Below the pieces are notes generated by a model. That model saw only the letters and a list, made by a program, of their open reading frames with translations. It ran no database searches and was not told the DNA's origin. A stretch of 64,000 bases of DNA, from positions 32,961,455-33,025,454 of the forward strand of contig CP154954.1 of the NCBI GenBank assembly GCA_039621445.1, read 5' to 3'. How positions within the stretch are numbered: position 1 is the stretch's first letter; each line of letters opens with the position of its first letter. Positions 1 through 37,265 of the stretch are shown here, one piece after another. The stretch comes from Euglena gracilis. Its lineage: Eukaryota; Euglenida; Euglenophyceae; Euglenales. A program made the position numbers and the translations under genes.

Positions 1-1067
1 CACTGGGCACCACAAAACAGGGGGGACAGCGACAGGTACAACAGCTTCACCTGACGAGGGTTCGCCCTTGCGATACAGCGTTTCGTGTCGCACCAACTTC
101 GGCAGACGGGGGTTTCCACACGGTCGGCGGAGGTGGTAAACCGTCATTTTCAAAACGAAAAATGTCGGTTTACCCAGAAAAAAACCCGGGGGTCGAAAGC
201 AGTGGTACTAATTTTGGTACCACGGGTTCCAGCTGACGGGTGCGCCGCCCCGTCAAGTGATGGCGACACATTTGGTCAAAAAAGAATGTGCAGGTGCGTA
301 AAAAGCCACCAAAAATGAAAAGTGCATTCCCGGCCGTTTAAATAAACATTCCAAGACACACTTCTTAAAGGCGTCAAAGCAAAGCTTAAAATTTAATAAA
401 ATCCCACTTCTTTTGTTGCCTTGCTTTTTTTGTGTCCTTTTTGAGCAAATAAAAAGAAAACTAACCAGAAAAAAGTTCAGAAATGGGAGAAAATAAAATA
501 ATAATAAAATAATAAAATATAAATAAACGGGAACAAATGAAATATAAATACATCTGTTCAAACCTTCAAAAGTTAAACTACCGAGAAAAAAGTCGATGTC
601 GATGGGGGGGGCAGGCACCCAGGAAAGCGAGGGGCACACCGTGGCTCGGGACAGGCTGTGGCGCACTGTCGTTCATCCAGGCATGAACCGTGCGGCTGGC
701 GTCGGTTACAGGGCGCTGACCGGTCTTCCCCCAACCTCAACGTGCCTTGGCCTGTTTTTCAGTCGTTTCGGTTGGTTCGTTGGCTCAGCCGGTACAGCGT
801 TTCCAATGCATCATAATGGACGGCGAAAAAGAAACGATGAAAATTTCAGATCAGCGGAAAATGCGGTATGCAGAAGATGGCACGAGCGGAAAATCGAATG
901 TTGAAAAGATGCCAAACCTTCTGTCTGTGAAATTCAAATTTTAAACTGAATTAGGAGTCACCAAAACAGAATTCTGAATTTTCAAACAACAAGTGGTGAA
1001 CTTCACAGAAAGCGTGATGAATTTCTATAAAAACTTTTTGGAAGGACTGGGAGGGTGGTTCTCTGGG

Positions 1068-26177
<25,110 letters not shown>

Positions 26178-27065
26178 CTGGGGCCGGGGAGGCTGCGGGG
26201 GCGGGGGGGGGGGGCACGGGGAAGCGTGGCCCCGGGGTTGCCGCTGCTGCCGGCCCGTTGGATGCCGTGGTGGGGGGTGGGTGAGAGCCTGGGTTGACCT
26301 CGAAGCAGGGGGCCGTACAAAAAGGTTGGCCGACAAATACCATGACTCCCAAATAAAGCACCCCTGCCTCTACTGTCAAATAAAACACGGGGTCGGGTTC
26401 TTTAAGGACCCGGAGGGGGGTCCCGCAGGCTGGCTGGAAAAAGGTGTTGGCAGGGGGGGGGGAAGCGTGCTTGCTGGACCCCCCAAGGGGTCCAGCTGGC
26501 TGGCAGCTGGGCAGGTGGCGGCCGGGCTAGCACCCTAAAAACAGGCAAAAAAAAGCCAAAATTTGAAGGTGGCCCAAATTTTGCTTCAGTGGACCCCCCA
26601 GGAAGGTCTGTTGCCTGCTGGGAGCTTCTGGCTGGGGAAAAAAGGTGCTGGCTGGACCCCCCGGGGGCAGGGTCACTCTGGTTTAAGAAACTCCTGCTGG
26701 GGGGTGCATTCTGGCAGGGTGGAGGCTGAGAATATATTGTACATATGGGGAGGGGGCGGTGTGCCACTGGCAGGCCCCGTGATATTCAAAAAGGCTTCTA
26801 AAAAAAACCCTGCAAAACCTTGAATGCCCGGCTGTTTTGCCATGAATTATGCAACCACGGTTTACCATGTTACTAAGCTGTGCAGCAGGCAGGACGTTGG
26901 GGAGGGGAGTGAGGCCGAACTGCGGCCGGCCAGTCCTAACCATAACCCTATGCCTTCACTAACCCCAGGGTGGCCACCAGCCGTCCCATTGGATACCCCC
27001 CGGGGGGGGAGGGATCAAAGAGTACACTTGTCGTATATAATATATAAATGTTCTATGAACAACAT

Positions 27066-27116
27066 AATATATATATGTATATAATGCATATATGCATATA
27101 ATGCATATAATAATGC

Positions 27117-27147
<31 letters not shown>

Positions 27148-27170
27148 GTGCATATATATCCATATATAAG
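27066..27170. repeat. (TA)n microsatellite 1
   Basis: TA-rich tract with ATGCATATAATG units, between SNAPC3 and the LRRIQ-like gene. Confidence 0.95.
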
Positions 27171-27459
27171 CCAGACCTGGGTGAAACATGGACAGACAGA
27201 GGATGTGGCAGCACCCTTTTCATGTTTATCGGGGCAGCAAACATTATACGCTCGTCACTCTATGGAAGGCTGCCCACTGAAGGGAGAGGTGCAAACAGCT
27301 CAGCTCAGACCACAGAAAGACGTGATATGTTCCAAAAACCCTCACCTTCCTCGTGCCGATGGCGGTTGAAAGCACAGCACACGAAGAAGTGATGTATCTG
27401 CACACAAGGCAGGCAGCATCACACGAGGCACCGGCCACAAAGTGAGCCAGTGGCGCGGG

Positions 27460-27594
27460 TCACTCGTGCCAGTAGGGGTACACCTGAAACTGAGTGTACA
27501 GCGCCCGCATCGTACCGTCCGGCCCCGGTTTGTCATAATGCAGGCGATAAAAGCAGGGGTCGCAGAAGAACGTCTCCGCCAGGGGGCCCTCGCT
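27460..27594 (-). CDS. SNAPC3: SNAPC3 last exon, second half of zinc site, stop
   Basis: Reads ETFFCDPCFYRLHYDKPGPD and then YTQFQVYPYWHE, with TGA at 27,462-27,460. FFCDPCF-x-x-LHY is the most conserved block of the family. The acceptor is one of several AGs near 27,590. The intron before it carries the (TA)n and ACTAAT repeats. Confidence 0.92.
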   Translation of the reverse strand, partial: SEGPLAETFFCDPCFYRLHYDKPGPDGTMRALYTQFQVYPYWHE

Positions 27595-27814
27595 TCCATT
27601 ACCCAACATCTGGCACCCGCCCAACATCAATATGCCGATCAGCATGACAGCCCAACACCCCAAATGGCCCTATTGGGCAGGGGGACCGACGGTCCACTTT
27701 AAAGCTTGATATTATATATATAATATATATATTACATTTAAAGATATATATATATATTATAATAATATATAAAGATATATATATTTATTATATATATTTA
27801 TTATATATATTTAT

Positions 27815-27903
<89 letters not shown>

Positions 27904-30900
27904 AAGCTTGATGGGGCCGCCAGGCACTCATATCTGCTGCTTGCACGACCACCACGGCCAAAATGAAATGTACACCGGGGTTTGAGGAATAAAACGTTTG
28001 GTAGCTGGCTCGTTTGCAGACGTGGCAGGGCAGGAAGAGAGACCTGCAACAGCTGCAGTTCAACTCTACGAGGTTTTCTGACTCTGCACTCCCCCTCCCG
28101 GAGGCCCCCAGTCAGGCATTTCTTTTAAAGCGCCGTAAAAATCCTCAAAAAACCTTTAAAAACCTTAAAAATCCCCAAAAAATCTTCCAGGAAAAAATTT
28201 CAAATCTCGAGCAAGAAAAAAGAAGTCGCAAAATCTCGGCAAAAACAAGTCAACTCTGGGGGGGGGGGGATGATTTCTGGATTTTCAGGGCATCGCTGGA
28301 ACATTGTCCATCCACTCAAAACTTGAAACAATGGGTTTGTTCTGACTTTTTGATTTTCGATTTTGACCGACATTAGATGCCTGGATGGCTCTTTGACTGC
28401 CCTTGGAAAACAGATGCATTAAAACATTAAAATGCCTTAAAAAACTTTTATAAACCCTATTTTTTGAAAATTTCGCCTTAAAAATAAAAGTCAATAAATA
28501 AATGAATAAATATATAGAGAGATAAATAGATAGATAGATAAATAAATAAATAACCCCCCCCTAATAGATGCACGGGGCCGCTACAAGCCCAGGGTCCAAA
28601 TAGAAGCGCACCCCCCGCCGCCAAAGGCGGCGGTCCGCTACAAGCGCACCCCCTATTTTGATGGGATTTCTAAAGGAAATCAACAAAAATCGAGAAGGTA
28701 GGGTCCAAATAGAAGCGCACCCCCCCGCCGCCGGAGGCGGCAGTCCCCTATAAGCGCACCCGTGCTTCTATTAGGAGGGGGGGTTTAATACTAATACTAA
28801 TACTAACACTAATACTAATACTAATACTAATACTAATACTAATACGAATACAAATACGAATACTAATACCAATACTAATACCCCCCCCCTATGTCCAATG
28901 ACCGGTAACCTCTGTCCTCTGACCGGGGGGGGGTGGTCGTTGGACATAGGGTAGTGACCAAAAAGGTGTCCTCTGACCGGGGGGGGGGTGGTCGTTGGAC
29001 ATGGGGTCAAAAGAAAGTTGGTGGGTACCCGGGTCCCTACCCACCCAAAAATGCCCAAATTTTCCCTTTCGGCGCTTTGCGCCGAAAATTTTGGGCAATT
29101 TTGACAAATTTTTGTCCAAAAAGTGTCAAAAATGGCATTTTGGCCAAATTTTTGGCCAATTTTTGGGCAAAATTTTTGACCAAAAATTTGGTCAAACCTC
29201 CGAAAAGGACACGCTTTGGCAGACACACACCGCCTGCAGTGGGTACGATACCAGTGGATGCAGAGGAGTCCCTGGCCGGGCTGTCCACACACAGCTGGTC
29301 GTTGTACGTCACCTTCTTCGCGTTGCGGACGTCGCACACGCCGCACCGCCGCACCCGCGGCTTGAGGCAGAACACGCGGTCCGGGTACGTCGAGCGGCGG
29401 GTGGCGTCCCGCCTGCCGGCTGCTGCCCTCATGCCTCTCACGGGGGGGGGGGGATTGATATCGATGGCCTTCAGGAAAATTGAGAAAAAATCGCGGAAAA
29501 TTGCGAAAAAAATCGCGGAAATTGCAGAAAAATTGCGGAAAATTGCAGAAAAATTGCGGAAAAATTGCGGATATCAATCCCCCCCCCCTGCACCTCTGCC
29601 TGCCGGCGCTGCTGATGCCGCCGTTTCTGCCTGAACAGAATTCTTTTGGAGTGGACAATCGCTTCTGCTGGTGGCTTGATGGGGGATAAAATGCATGCGG
29701 ACAGGCCCCCTCCGAATCAGAAAAGGCGGGATTTGGTACTTCCACACATTTCTTGGTCGGCGTTGTAAATTCCAGGAAACCAACAGGAGGGCGTGGGAGG
29801 AGGGAGGAAATGATTTCCACAGCCACGGGCTGGCAGGGGGGCAGCAGGGCGGGGTGCAGCAGGCGGACTGCAGTGAACACGACGTAGTGCGCACAGCCGC
29901 CGGCGTGGACGTAGAAGTATCGCTCCCCGAGCCGGACACGGGGCGGCCGTGGAGACAAACGTCGGGTTAACCCCCAGCTGTGACGGGACGACTCCCTTCG
30001 TGTTCCCGATGCCCAAACACCAACGTGAACAACGTGAAAAACGGATGCATGGTGGTGTAATATGATGGAAGCGCATGACCGCCACAAACGGTGCAATCAG
30101 TGGGATCGGAAAGAACGGGGCAAAGAAAATTCTGTTGGAGGGCGGGGGACACAATCCGACGGCCGCGGTGGACAACTGATTGAAGGTGACGTCCTGCATG
30201 GAGAGCGTCGGGAACGGCTCCTTCCGCGCGGAATCCTTGTTTGGGAACCACTGGAAAGACTGGATGAGCTGCGAGTAGTCACTGCTGCCTGGGGCGAGAC
30301 AGCAAGGGGCAGGCAGGGCGGCGCTGGATGACCCTTTCAGAGACTGGGGCGGCTGGACCAGCCCCCGGGCTGTCGGATGGCGTAGGCGAAAAAAATTGCA
30401 ACGGTACGAACCTACTGTGCTGGTACCAAACTGCAACACAATTCTCTCTGAATGCAGAGCCGGGACCTAATGGAATCCATTCATTATGGGACAGTAACAC
30501 AAGAGGGGACAACATCACCGACAGAGGAACTTGGTGTGGGAAAAAATGAGTCTCACACCTTCCATGGACATGTCGCTGTAAAACGCGTTGTTGATGAAAA
30601 AGCACGCTGACCGTTGGCACGCCTCGGACACCTTGCTGTTGGGGTCTGGCCCTGGCACACAGTGGAGAGGGTCCGGCCGCAGGCCGTGCAACAGTGGGTC
30701 TGCTGGAAGGTCGTGTGGCTGGCCCTCAGCCACACAACATACGTGGGTAGCACATGTACTTTGCTTAAGCTGAGACAAAATAAAAATGCTGTGCGATACG
30801 GTTTGGCACTAATATCTGATTCTTCCAGATACAACGTTGTTTAACGACCACCCTCTTGGGGGGTCCAAATAAATCAGAGGCTGGAAAATTTGGGGAGGCT

Positions 30901-33900
30901 GGAAAAGGGCTGCGGGTTGACCCTTAATGGGGCCACCCCCGGCTGGAATGGGTGTAAACTGCAAAAATCCCCCCCCCAAAAAGCTGTCAGTTATGTAAAA
31001 AAAATCGATTTTTTTGACCCCAAATTTGCCCTGGCCAGCCCAAATTCGACCATTTTAGGCAATTTGTACCTCTGAAGGCAAAGCGATCTGTTACCATCCA
31101 GCCGGCAGGACAATAAACATAACATAATAAAACTCGTCGTTTGGGTGGAATTCCAAGGCTAGAATTAGGCTGCTGGCTGGCTGGGCCCCCATGGATGCTG
31201 GGCCCCACAGGCCTGACTGATGCCCTGGTTCCAGAATCTCACGCTGTGCATATGGTCTGGAACTTTTCTTCCCTAAAGTGATGTCCCAAATTGGACGACC
31301 AAAAATTTCACAGTTGGGAGGAAATCATCCAAATATCATCATATCAGCGCTTGCTGCATTTGTTTCATTTTGGCTACTGTTTGAGTTTTGGAACAGGACG
31401 GTCTCCCATATCGGACAGAGCACAAAGACCCGTTGTCTGATTCAGGTTCCAAATTGGGAGTCATTGCAATGCTGTGATATGCCACAGAGCATGTTTTTTT
31501 GAGCTATTGCATTATGTCACATTCATGACACTGACACAATAACGTCCCGGAAGTGGAGACCGGCCCTGCCGCACATTGACGTGCAAGTCCCCCCCCCCCC
31601 GGAATGTGCCGGCCCGGGCGGTGACGCAGTAGATCGCCCGCCGCAGGGCCAGCAGGGGCTGGGAGCCGAGCACCTTGAACGCCTCCTGCCGCGAGGACCG
31701 CGTCGGGTGGTACACCTCCACCTCCACCACCACCTCTGTGGGGGCCCTGCCCCGGCCTGTGCAACTGACAGACCCCCCCTCCCAATTGGCAGGACAGTGA
31801 CGCCTCTTCCACCATTTGCAAACATTCCCCGCCGGGGCAACAATTGGGGAGGCTCTCCAGCCCACTCAAACACATGCCTTTTTCTCGAACGCACAAAAAT
31901 GAGCTCCCAATGAACATCCCCCAAACGCACCATGAAAAAAACAATAAACCCCCATCTCCATCCCCTGGCTTGGATTTGGCAGGATTTTAAGACCCTTGGG
32001 GTGAACGTTTGAATGACCCCCTTTGGGTTTTTGTGCCCTGATTTGAGGTCGATTGCCATCTACCATTCTAGGTTTTCAGTGTGCACCTTTCAGTTTTTCC
32101 CACCATGTGTATCCCCTGAAAAAGCTTCTTTCCAATGACGTTCGCATTTCCAGGGCAGGTAGGGGTCAGACTGGAGCCCCCCCAGCAGGTGGAGGAATGG
32201 AACCGCCCTCTGATCCTAGGAAGGGGAAGGAATACCACTCCACCTAAACCTGTACACCCTCCTTATATCGAACCCCGTGCTATGGGCAGGAAGGGGGCGG
32301 GCATTTTCAACCCCCCCGGAGGGGGTCGGGTTTCAGAGTGTGTTGCCCCCCCCCCCCTACGCCAAAGGCGCTGGGAACCTGAAAATGGCCATTTTCAGGG
32401 GAAATGGCTTGGTCGGCAGGCACCGGAAGCCCGGGAGTGGAATATCCCCTCCAGCCCTCTTGTCTGACACCAAACCCTGGCTGAGACCCCTTCGAGTTTG
32501 AAATGCGGCACCTGCAAGGTATGTGCATGGCATTTCCCATCCACCCACCCACTGGATCCCAGAAAATTTGGAATGCTGACTTTTAGTTGCCTGAGCCTCC
32601 ACGGAGGCTCCACAGAAGAGTGATTACCCGGATCCTCCGTGGAGACTCCCCGAAATCTCCGCTGGTTTCCTCCTGGAGCCTCCTCGTCGATAACCAAATC
32701 TGTGCAAAGACCGAAAAAAATTTCCGAGTTCACCCCCACACCCCCCCTACTGCTGATGATGATGAAATCGAAAATAACAAATAGAAGGATTAAATTTTTT
32801 TCGGTTTTAGCCCCCTCCCCCACACCCCTTACACCCCCCCGACAATTTGCTTCTGATGATGAAAACAAAAATTGCCAAAAGAACAGAAAATTTTGTTTTG
32901 ACCCCCACTGGCAATTATGATGATGATGAAATGGAAAATGCCAGAAAATAATGAATGTTTTTTCGTTTTACCCCTCCAACACCTCGCTGATGATGGTGCG
33001 AACTGAAAAAAATGCGTTGTCCGCCACTTTGTCCACACTGTCCACCTGCCCGCTAAAACCAACCACCCCCCCCCCCCCCGGGCGGGAGCACAAGGCACCC
33101 CTCGGTAAAAAGAAGCTGATCCCCCGTCCCTATTCAATCCAAATGCACATACTAACAGTTGGGGCTCAATGTTACAACCCTGGAGGGGTTTATTGTATGT
33201 CCCCCACCCCCCACCCCCCGGCAGGGCAGGGGGAGGCGGGCAGCGGCTCCTCGTCCTCCTCCGCCTTCACCACCGGCCGGCCGTGGGCCACTGCCACATT
33301 GAGGTTGCCGTCCCGCTTGGGCAGCGCCTTGGTGTTGAGCTGCTGGCCCCAGGGCCGGGCCAAGGGGCCGAGAAGCAACAGCAACTTCCCGCCCAAAACT
33401 CACGGGTCTGCCGGGACGTCAGGCGGGAGGGGAGGAATCGACATTGAAGGCTTTCAAAAAAATCGTGGAAAATACCGGAGTGTTGATGGAGGGGACCTAG
33501 AACCTCCAGATATTTTCATTGTGAAACATTGGTGTAGGTTTGAACCGTCCTTCGCATTTGTTTTTGAACAAAAAACCCCCAAAACATGATTTTTGTAATT
33601 TGGGAACAAACTGATCCCCTGGCCCTAAAACTATGGAATTTTTTTTGGCCCCCCCAAAACCCTAAAAATGTCAAATATGCCAAAAAATTGACAGAAAAAA
33701 TGGTGCTGCGGAAAAAACTTGGTCCAATATGCAAAATTCTTTGAAGTTTAAACCTCGCAGCAGAAGTCAAATTTAATAAAAACCAAAACCCAAAAGTACC
33801 CAAAAGCCAAAGGTTAATATTGAAAGCACCACCTCCCGCCGCGGGGGGGGGGGTAGAAGGCTGCCATTTCGATTTTTTCCCCATTTGTCCCCTTTTCGTC

Positions 33901-35696
33901 CACATCAGGCCATTGCTTGAGGACCGGGGGGGGGTCCACTGGCTGGCCATTTTGTTAGACACTGGAAAAATGGACGAGCTAGACCCCCCTGGGGGGTCCT
34001 GGGGGGTCCCCCGACCGGAAAGAAGTTTTCCTCCGGCGCTGTGTGCTGAGGCGGAAATGAGTTCCCAAAAAACTTTTGGCACTTTGCGCCAGTCACTGAA
34101 AAAAAATTTCCACTAGTCAGCCCTCTGGTCCACCAGAATTCCCGCCAGCCAAATTTGGCCAAGCTACACTCCAGCCAGTACTGCAAACCCTCGAGCAAAG
34201 GCCTGGTCCACATCCACTTGATTCCTGCATCCTGAAATGAGCCCCAGCCATTCTCCAAATGGTTTTCATAGCAGGGGGGCGGGTGGTTGGTAATTTCTTT
34301 TTTTCATTTTTGTTGCATTTGCTTTTGGCGAGGGTTTTCGGTGCTAGTTTTTTGGGGGGGGGCTTAGCCATGCAGCCCCCCCCCCCCCTTCCCCAGGCAC
34401 ACAGCCGTCATCCGTAGCATGAGGGCGCCGAGTCCTGTTCGGCCGGCGGGCTGCAGGGAGAGGAGCGGCGAGGGGTGGTCCCGGCCATGGCGGCACTCGG
34501 CAGCCCCCTCCCCGAAGCAGGGCGGTCCTTAAGCAAAAAAAAAAAAAATCCCGTCCCGGCACAGCCGAGAAATTTTTTTGAAAATCCATGACCGAAAAGT
34601 GGCCGTATTTTGCCCGAAACGGGTCGACTTCGGGAAAAAAAGTGATTCCTGGCACTTTTGGAACATCGCCCATCCGCCCATAGCGTCAAAAATTGCGTTT
34701 TTCGACTTTTTGGTTTTCGACCCCCGTTCAAGTCCCGGTGATCCTTGGTCGGGGGGGCGGTCCTTAAGGGGCGGTCCTTAACGAAAAAAAAAAAAACTTC
34801 CCGTCCCTTATGGACCGCCCTGCCCCGAAGCACAAGGGGTTCTGACACAACGCAAAGGCAATCCACCCGCCAAGGGTGCTTCGTCCGTTCCGCCCCCTCC
34901 CGCCTGCCCAGCTGGGACCCAATCCCTCTGAGAGCGAGAGGGCCGGGAACCACCGCCGGGGAACCCGAGGGCCATCAGGGCCGGGGGAGCCGTACACCTC
35001 CTGCTCCACAGAGCGGTAGGTGGGCACCGTCTCCGGGGGAATTGGCTGCAGGACCTTTCCAAAAGAGGATTTGCAGGAAGATAGGCTCCATCGGTGTGGT
35101 TCGACTACCCCCCCCCCAATACCCCAAAGGCCCTCCCTGGACAATTGAGCAAAAATCACCCGCCCAAATAGACCCCAAATTTAACCCCCCCCCCCTGACC
35201 GTGGATGGAACCTTCCTTAAAAATTACTGAACATCGCTTTCAGACATAAAACACGACAAAAACGCTGATACTTTCGGCGTTTCAAGACCCCCCCCCAAAA
35301 TCATATGGCATTTCTGCGTTCAACTGTAAACAGATTCTGCGAAGCACCGAAGGATGACCTTTTGTTTTTTTTTGGGTCCCAAAATGATGCTTTTTTGCGG
35401 CTGGGCTGGTCAAGCAAAGCTCGTTCCTGAAACGTATGCCGATGGGCGGCAGAACGTATGCCATTCGGAGCCGATGGGCGGCAGAAATGGCACGCCATTC
35501 TGGACCTAGACAGGGCCCACTGCGTCATACTCACCCATTTGCACACGGACGGTGGGCGGGAGGCCACGCCCTGGCCATGGCGTCCATACAGGACCGCGCC
35601 GCGCCGTAGTCCGGGTGCCGCTTCGCCTGTGCCTGCAGCTCCAGCAGGCGGCGGTGCAGGCGCTCGAAAGGCGTCACGCACTGCAGGCCCTCCAGG
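27460..35696 (-). CDS. SNAPC3: snRNA-activating protein complex subunit 3 (SNAP50), whole gene span
   Basis: This is a multi-exon gene whose C-terminal two thirds matches the SNAPC3 family point by point: a beta-rich segment ending FKVLGSQPLLALRRAIYC, then ACFFINNAFYSD, then MQDVTFNQ, then RYFYVHAGGCAHYVVF, then a zinc site built from CGVC and FFCDPCFYRLHY, closing with FQVYPYWHE and TGA. In known systems SNAPC3, with SNAPC1 and SNAPC4, binds the proximal sequence element of snRNA promoters and recruits RNA polymerase II or III in the nucleus. Three upstream exons (33,230-35,696) are assigned by strand and proximity only. The start codon was not found. It lies tandem with the LRRIQ-like gene, 1.3 kb upstream of that gene's first recognised exon. 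Confidence 0.92.
27709..27905. repeat. (TA)n microsatellite 2
   Basis: About 190 bp of TA with TTTA interruptions, bounded on both sides by tttaaagcttgat, in the last SNAPC3 intron. Confidence 0.95.
28190..28400 (+). repeat. Dispersed intronic repeat family, copy 5
   Basis: Contains gatttctggattttcagggc, atcgctggaacattgtccat and gattttcgattttgacc. Confidence 0.65.
28554..28791. mobile_element. Hairpin element with C-run/G-run ends
   Basis: The ends ccccctaatagatgcacggg and cccgtgcttctattaggagg are inverted. Inside, a unit aaatagaagcgcaccccc followed by a GCCGCC/GGCGGC hairpin occurs twice. It lies in the last SNAPC3 intron. Confidence 0.6.
28793..28880. repeat. (ACTAAT)n tandem repeat
   Basis: About fourteen 6-bp units, with a few changed to ACGAAT or ACAAAT. 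Confidence 0.95.
28880..29012. repeat. Tandem and inverted 'gaccgggg...ttggacat' repeat
   Basis: A unit of about 55 bp (gtcctctgaccggggg, then ggtggtcgttggacat) occurs twice in direct order, and an inverted piece (tatgtccaatgaccggtaac) precedes them. Confidence 0.75.
29060..29205. repeat. Nested palindromes including cggcgctttgcgccg
   Basis: A perfect hairpin stem (cggcgc/gcgccg) is followed by a chain of short palindromes built on ccaaaatttttgg and ggccaaatttttggcc. Confidence 0.7.
29252..29412 (-). CDS. SNAPC3: SNAPC3 exon, first half of zinc site
   Basis: Acceptor ccggcag. It reads TYPDRVFCLKPRVRRCGVCD and then VRNAKKVTYNDQLCVDSPAR. The CGVC pair and the A-x-x-VT-x-ND signature match the family. 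The donor is probably gtatcg. Confidence 0.9.
29443..29590. mobile_element. Hairpin element with gggggattgatatc ends
   Basis: Inverted ends ggggggggattgatatc and gatatcaatcccccccc enclose short tandem units close to aaaattgcggaaaattgcag. It lies in a SNAPC3 intron. A related unpaired piece is near 33,430. Confidence 0.65.
29827..29977 (-). CDS. SNAPC3: SNAPC3 exon, Y-x-H-x-G-x-C-x-H motif
   Basis: Acceptor gtcacag takes up phase 2. It reads RLGERYFYVHAGGCAHYVVF and then TAVRLLHPALLPP. The family has YLYxHQGxCEH here; Gln and Glu are replaced by Ala/Gly and Ala. Donor gtggct, phase 0. Confidence 0.9.
30174..30288 (-). CDS. SNAPC3: SNAPC3 exon, MQDVTFNQ motif
   Basis: Acceptor gccccag fits the phase of the exon before. 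It reads SSDYSQLIQSFQWFPNKDSA and then TLSMQDVTFNQ. Donor gtccac (phase 2). Confidence 0.9.
30559..30651 (-). CDS. SNAPC3: SNAPC3 exon, FFI...FYSD motif
   Basis: Acceptor gtgccag, donor G|gtgtga (phase 1). It reads VSEACQRSACFFINNAFYSD and then MSME. This is the conserved segment where the family has a hydrophobic FF followed by FYxD. Confidence 0.9.
31626..31735 (-). CDS. SNAPC3: SNAPC3 exon, beta-rich segment
   Basis: Acceptor ccccacag. It reads VVVEVEVYHPTRSSRQEAFK and then VLGSQPLLALRRAIYC. The VLGSQ-x-L-x-x-LR-x-x-I-x-C pattern is a family hallmark. The donor is gtcacc or a few codons on. Confidence 0.85.
31736..33229. other. Intron or spacer in the SNAPC3 region
   Basis: No exon is supported. 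There are C runs near 32,345 and 33,065 and short ATGATG repeats near 32,750 and 32,920. The minus strand near 32,100-32,400 has open frames but no splice sites or GC third positions. Confidence 0.5.
33230..33342 (-). CDS. Upstream exon, probably SNAPC3
   Basis: Acceptor gggccag. It reads QLNTKALPKRDGNLNVAVAH, then an acidic VKAEEDEEPLPASP. The donor is uncertain, because a G run follows. Confidence 0.6.
34540..34760 (+). repeat. Dispersed intronic repeat family, copy 6
   Basis: A long copy: cggcacagccgagaaatttt, gtgattcctggcacttttgg, acatcgcccatccgccc, and a 3' end cccgttcaagtcccgg. Confidence 0.7.
34998..35054 (-). CDS. Upstream exon, probably SNAPC3 (19 codons)
   Basis: 19 codons, phase 0-0, acceptor ggaaag, donor GAG|gtgtac. 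It reads VLQPIPPETVPTYRSVEQE. The N-terminal part of SNAPC3 is poorly conserved, so this assignment rests on position. Confidence 0.6.
35535..35696 (-). CDS. Upstream exon, probably SNAPC3 N-terminal region
   Basis: Acceptor ggcggcag, donor AATGG|gtgagt (phase 2). It reads LEGLQCVTPFERLHRRLLEL and then QAKRHPDYGAARSCMDAMAR, a helical segment rich in GC third positions. I do not recognise it alone. It could belong to a separate small gene. Confidence 0.65.
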
Positions 35697-37136
35697 CTGC
35701 CGCCAGGCCGCGGCCCTGGCTGCCCGTTTTGGGGGGTACGGGTTGACAGAAGACCAGGTGGGGGGGGGGGCGAACCCCATGGGCTCTATCTCTGTGTCTG
35801 GACCTGGGGGGTCCCCCGTCAGGGCAGAACCAAACAGGGGGTGATCGGGGCAGAGTCCATCCTTTTTACAGCCGACAGACACAATTGTTGGAACCGGCCG
35901 GACATTTTGGTGACCCCCGCCGGGCAGGAAATGGGAGAATAGAGGACACTTCTATAGGGCCCCCGGGGACATGAATAGTTGACCCTCTGACCCATGAAAT
36001 TTAGGCCCTGGTGGACAATTTTGCAGGGAAACCTGTTTGAAACAATCTGATCCAAGGAACTTAAAATTTGACAGAAGATGCTGACGTTCAAATGGAATTG
36101 ATGGGAAAGTCTTCAAGAGTCTGCATATTGGTCGTACAAGATGACTTCGCATCTTCCACCCAAAAGGTGGGACAAAGGTAGCTCTCAAAGTTTCACAAAT
36201 GTGGGAGGTGAAAGAATCATCCAACGACTGCTCCAAAGCTGTTCCGCAAGTGTTTCACATTGGAATGCCATACATTCACACAAATGGCCACAATTCACAT
36301 TAAAATTTTCTCTGACAGCAACTCTAGGGTATCAACCTCTTCTCAAAGTCTTCCCAAAGCAACATCTTGTGTTCACATTGGACCAGAAAAAAAAACAGCT
36401 TTCTGATCACTGCGCATAATGCAAAGCCAGAGGCACCAGTGAATGTGTCGGGACGCACTGCTTTTTCAAAAACATTTTGGGGCTCTGCAGTCACCTTCAA
36501 AAAAATTCAGTGAAAAATAATAAAAAAAACAACAAAAGGGGTTTGGGGCTTTTTATGATTTTTTTTTAAAAAAAACAAAAAAAAAACGCCAGCTGTGGAA
36601 CCAGACAGGGGGGGGGCGGACATCCCCAATCCTATGTGCCAAACTAAACCTGTCCACCTAAAAAACCATAAAAATGAATTTTTAAACTTTTCAAGAAACC
36701 TTACCAACGTGTCACAAATGATTTCCCAATGTTCAGAAAAAAGCTGCGTGGTTGATCTGGGACACAAAATCGATAATATCATCTGGGTTTGATGGATCAC
36801 AGATCATCCCAGTTGACGAACGTGCAGTATTGAAAATGGCCTTTTTCTTTTTGATAATATTAGATGTGGCCCGGATGGCATTTCCCCCTCCCCCTCATTG
36901 GCCAAAAAAGGGGTGCAGCCCGCCAAGAGGTGGTGTTAATACCACCAATTTACCCTTAAAATGTTTATGCATCGAACCTCACAACCCAATGGTGAATAAG
37001 AAGTTCGTGGAGGTCTCGTCTGCTCCTTGTAGTCTTTTCCGTCCACCCAGAAAAACGTCACCAGTCTCACACAGAAGTGCCCACGGGAGCTCAACAAGAA
37101 TGTCTATGGGGGTCTACGGGTCACGTCCGTGGCTGC
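35697..37136. other. Spacer upstream of SNAPC3
   Basis: Mostly AT-rich with no GC-rich frame. The SNAPC3 start and promoter should lie in or near here, but I cannot place them. Confidence 0.5.
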
Positions 37137-37265
37137 CTAAGCGGGCATGCGGGTGCCCTGCCACGTGCCAGCCACCCGGGCCATGGCCTGGGGGAGGTCC
37201 ACAGGGGCCGCCATCAGGGCCGCCACCGTCGGGTCCTGCTCGTCCCCAGGGCTGTATGGGAAGGC
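37137..37265 (-). CDS. Membrane-protein gene last exon with stop (43 codons)
   Basis: Acceptor ccaccag, phase 0. It reads AFPYSPGDEQDPTVAALMAA, then DLPQAMARVAGTW and a TAG at 37,139-37,137. Confidence 0.65.
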   Translation of the reverse strand, partial: AFPYSPGDEQDPTVAALMAAPVDLPQAMARVAGTWQGTRMPA

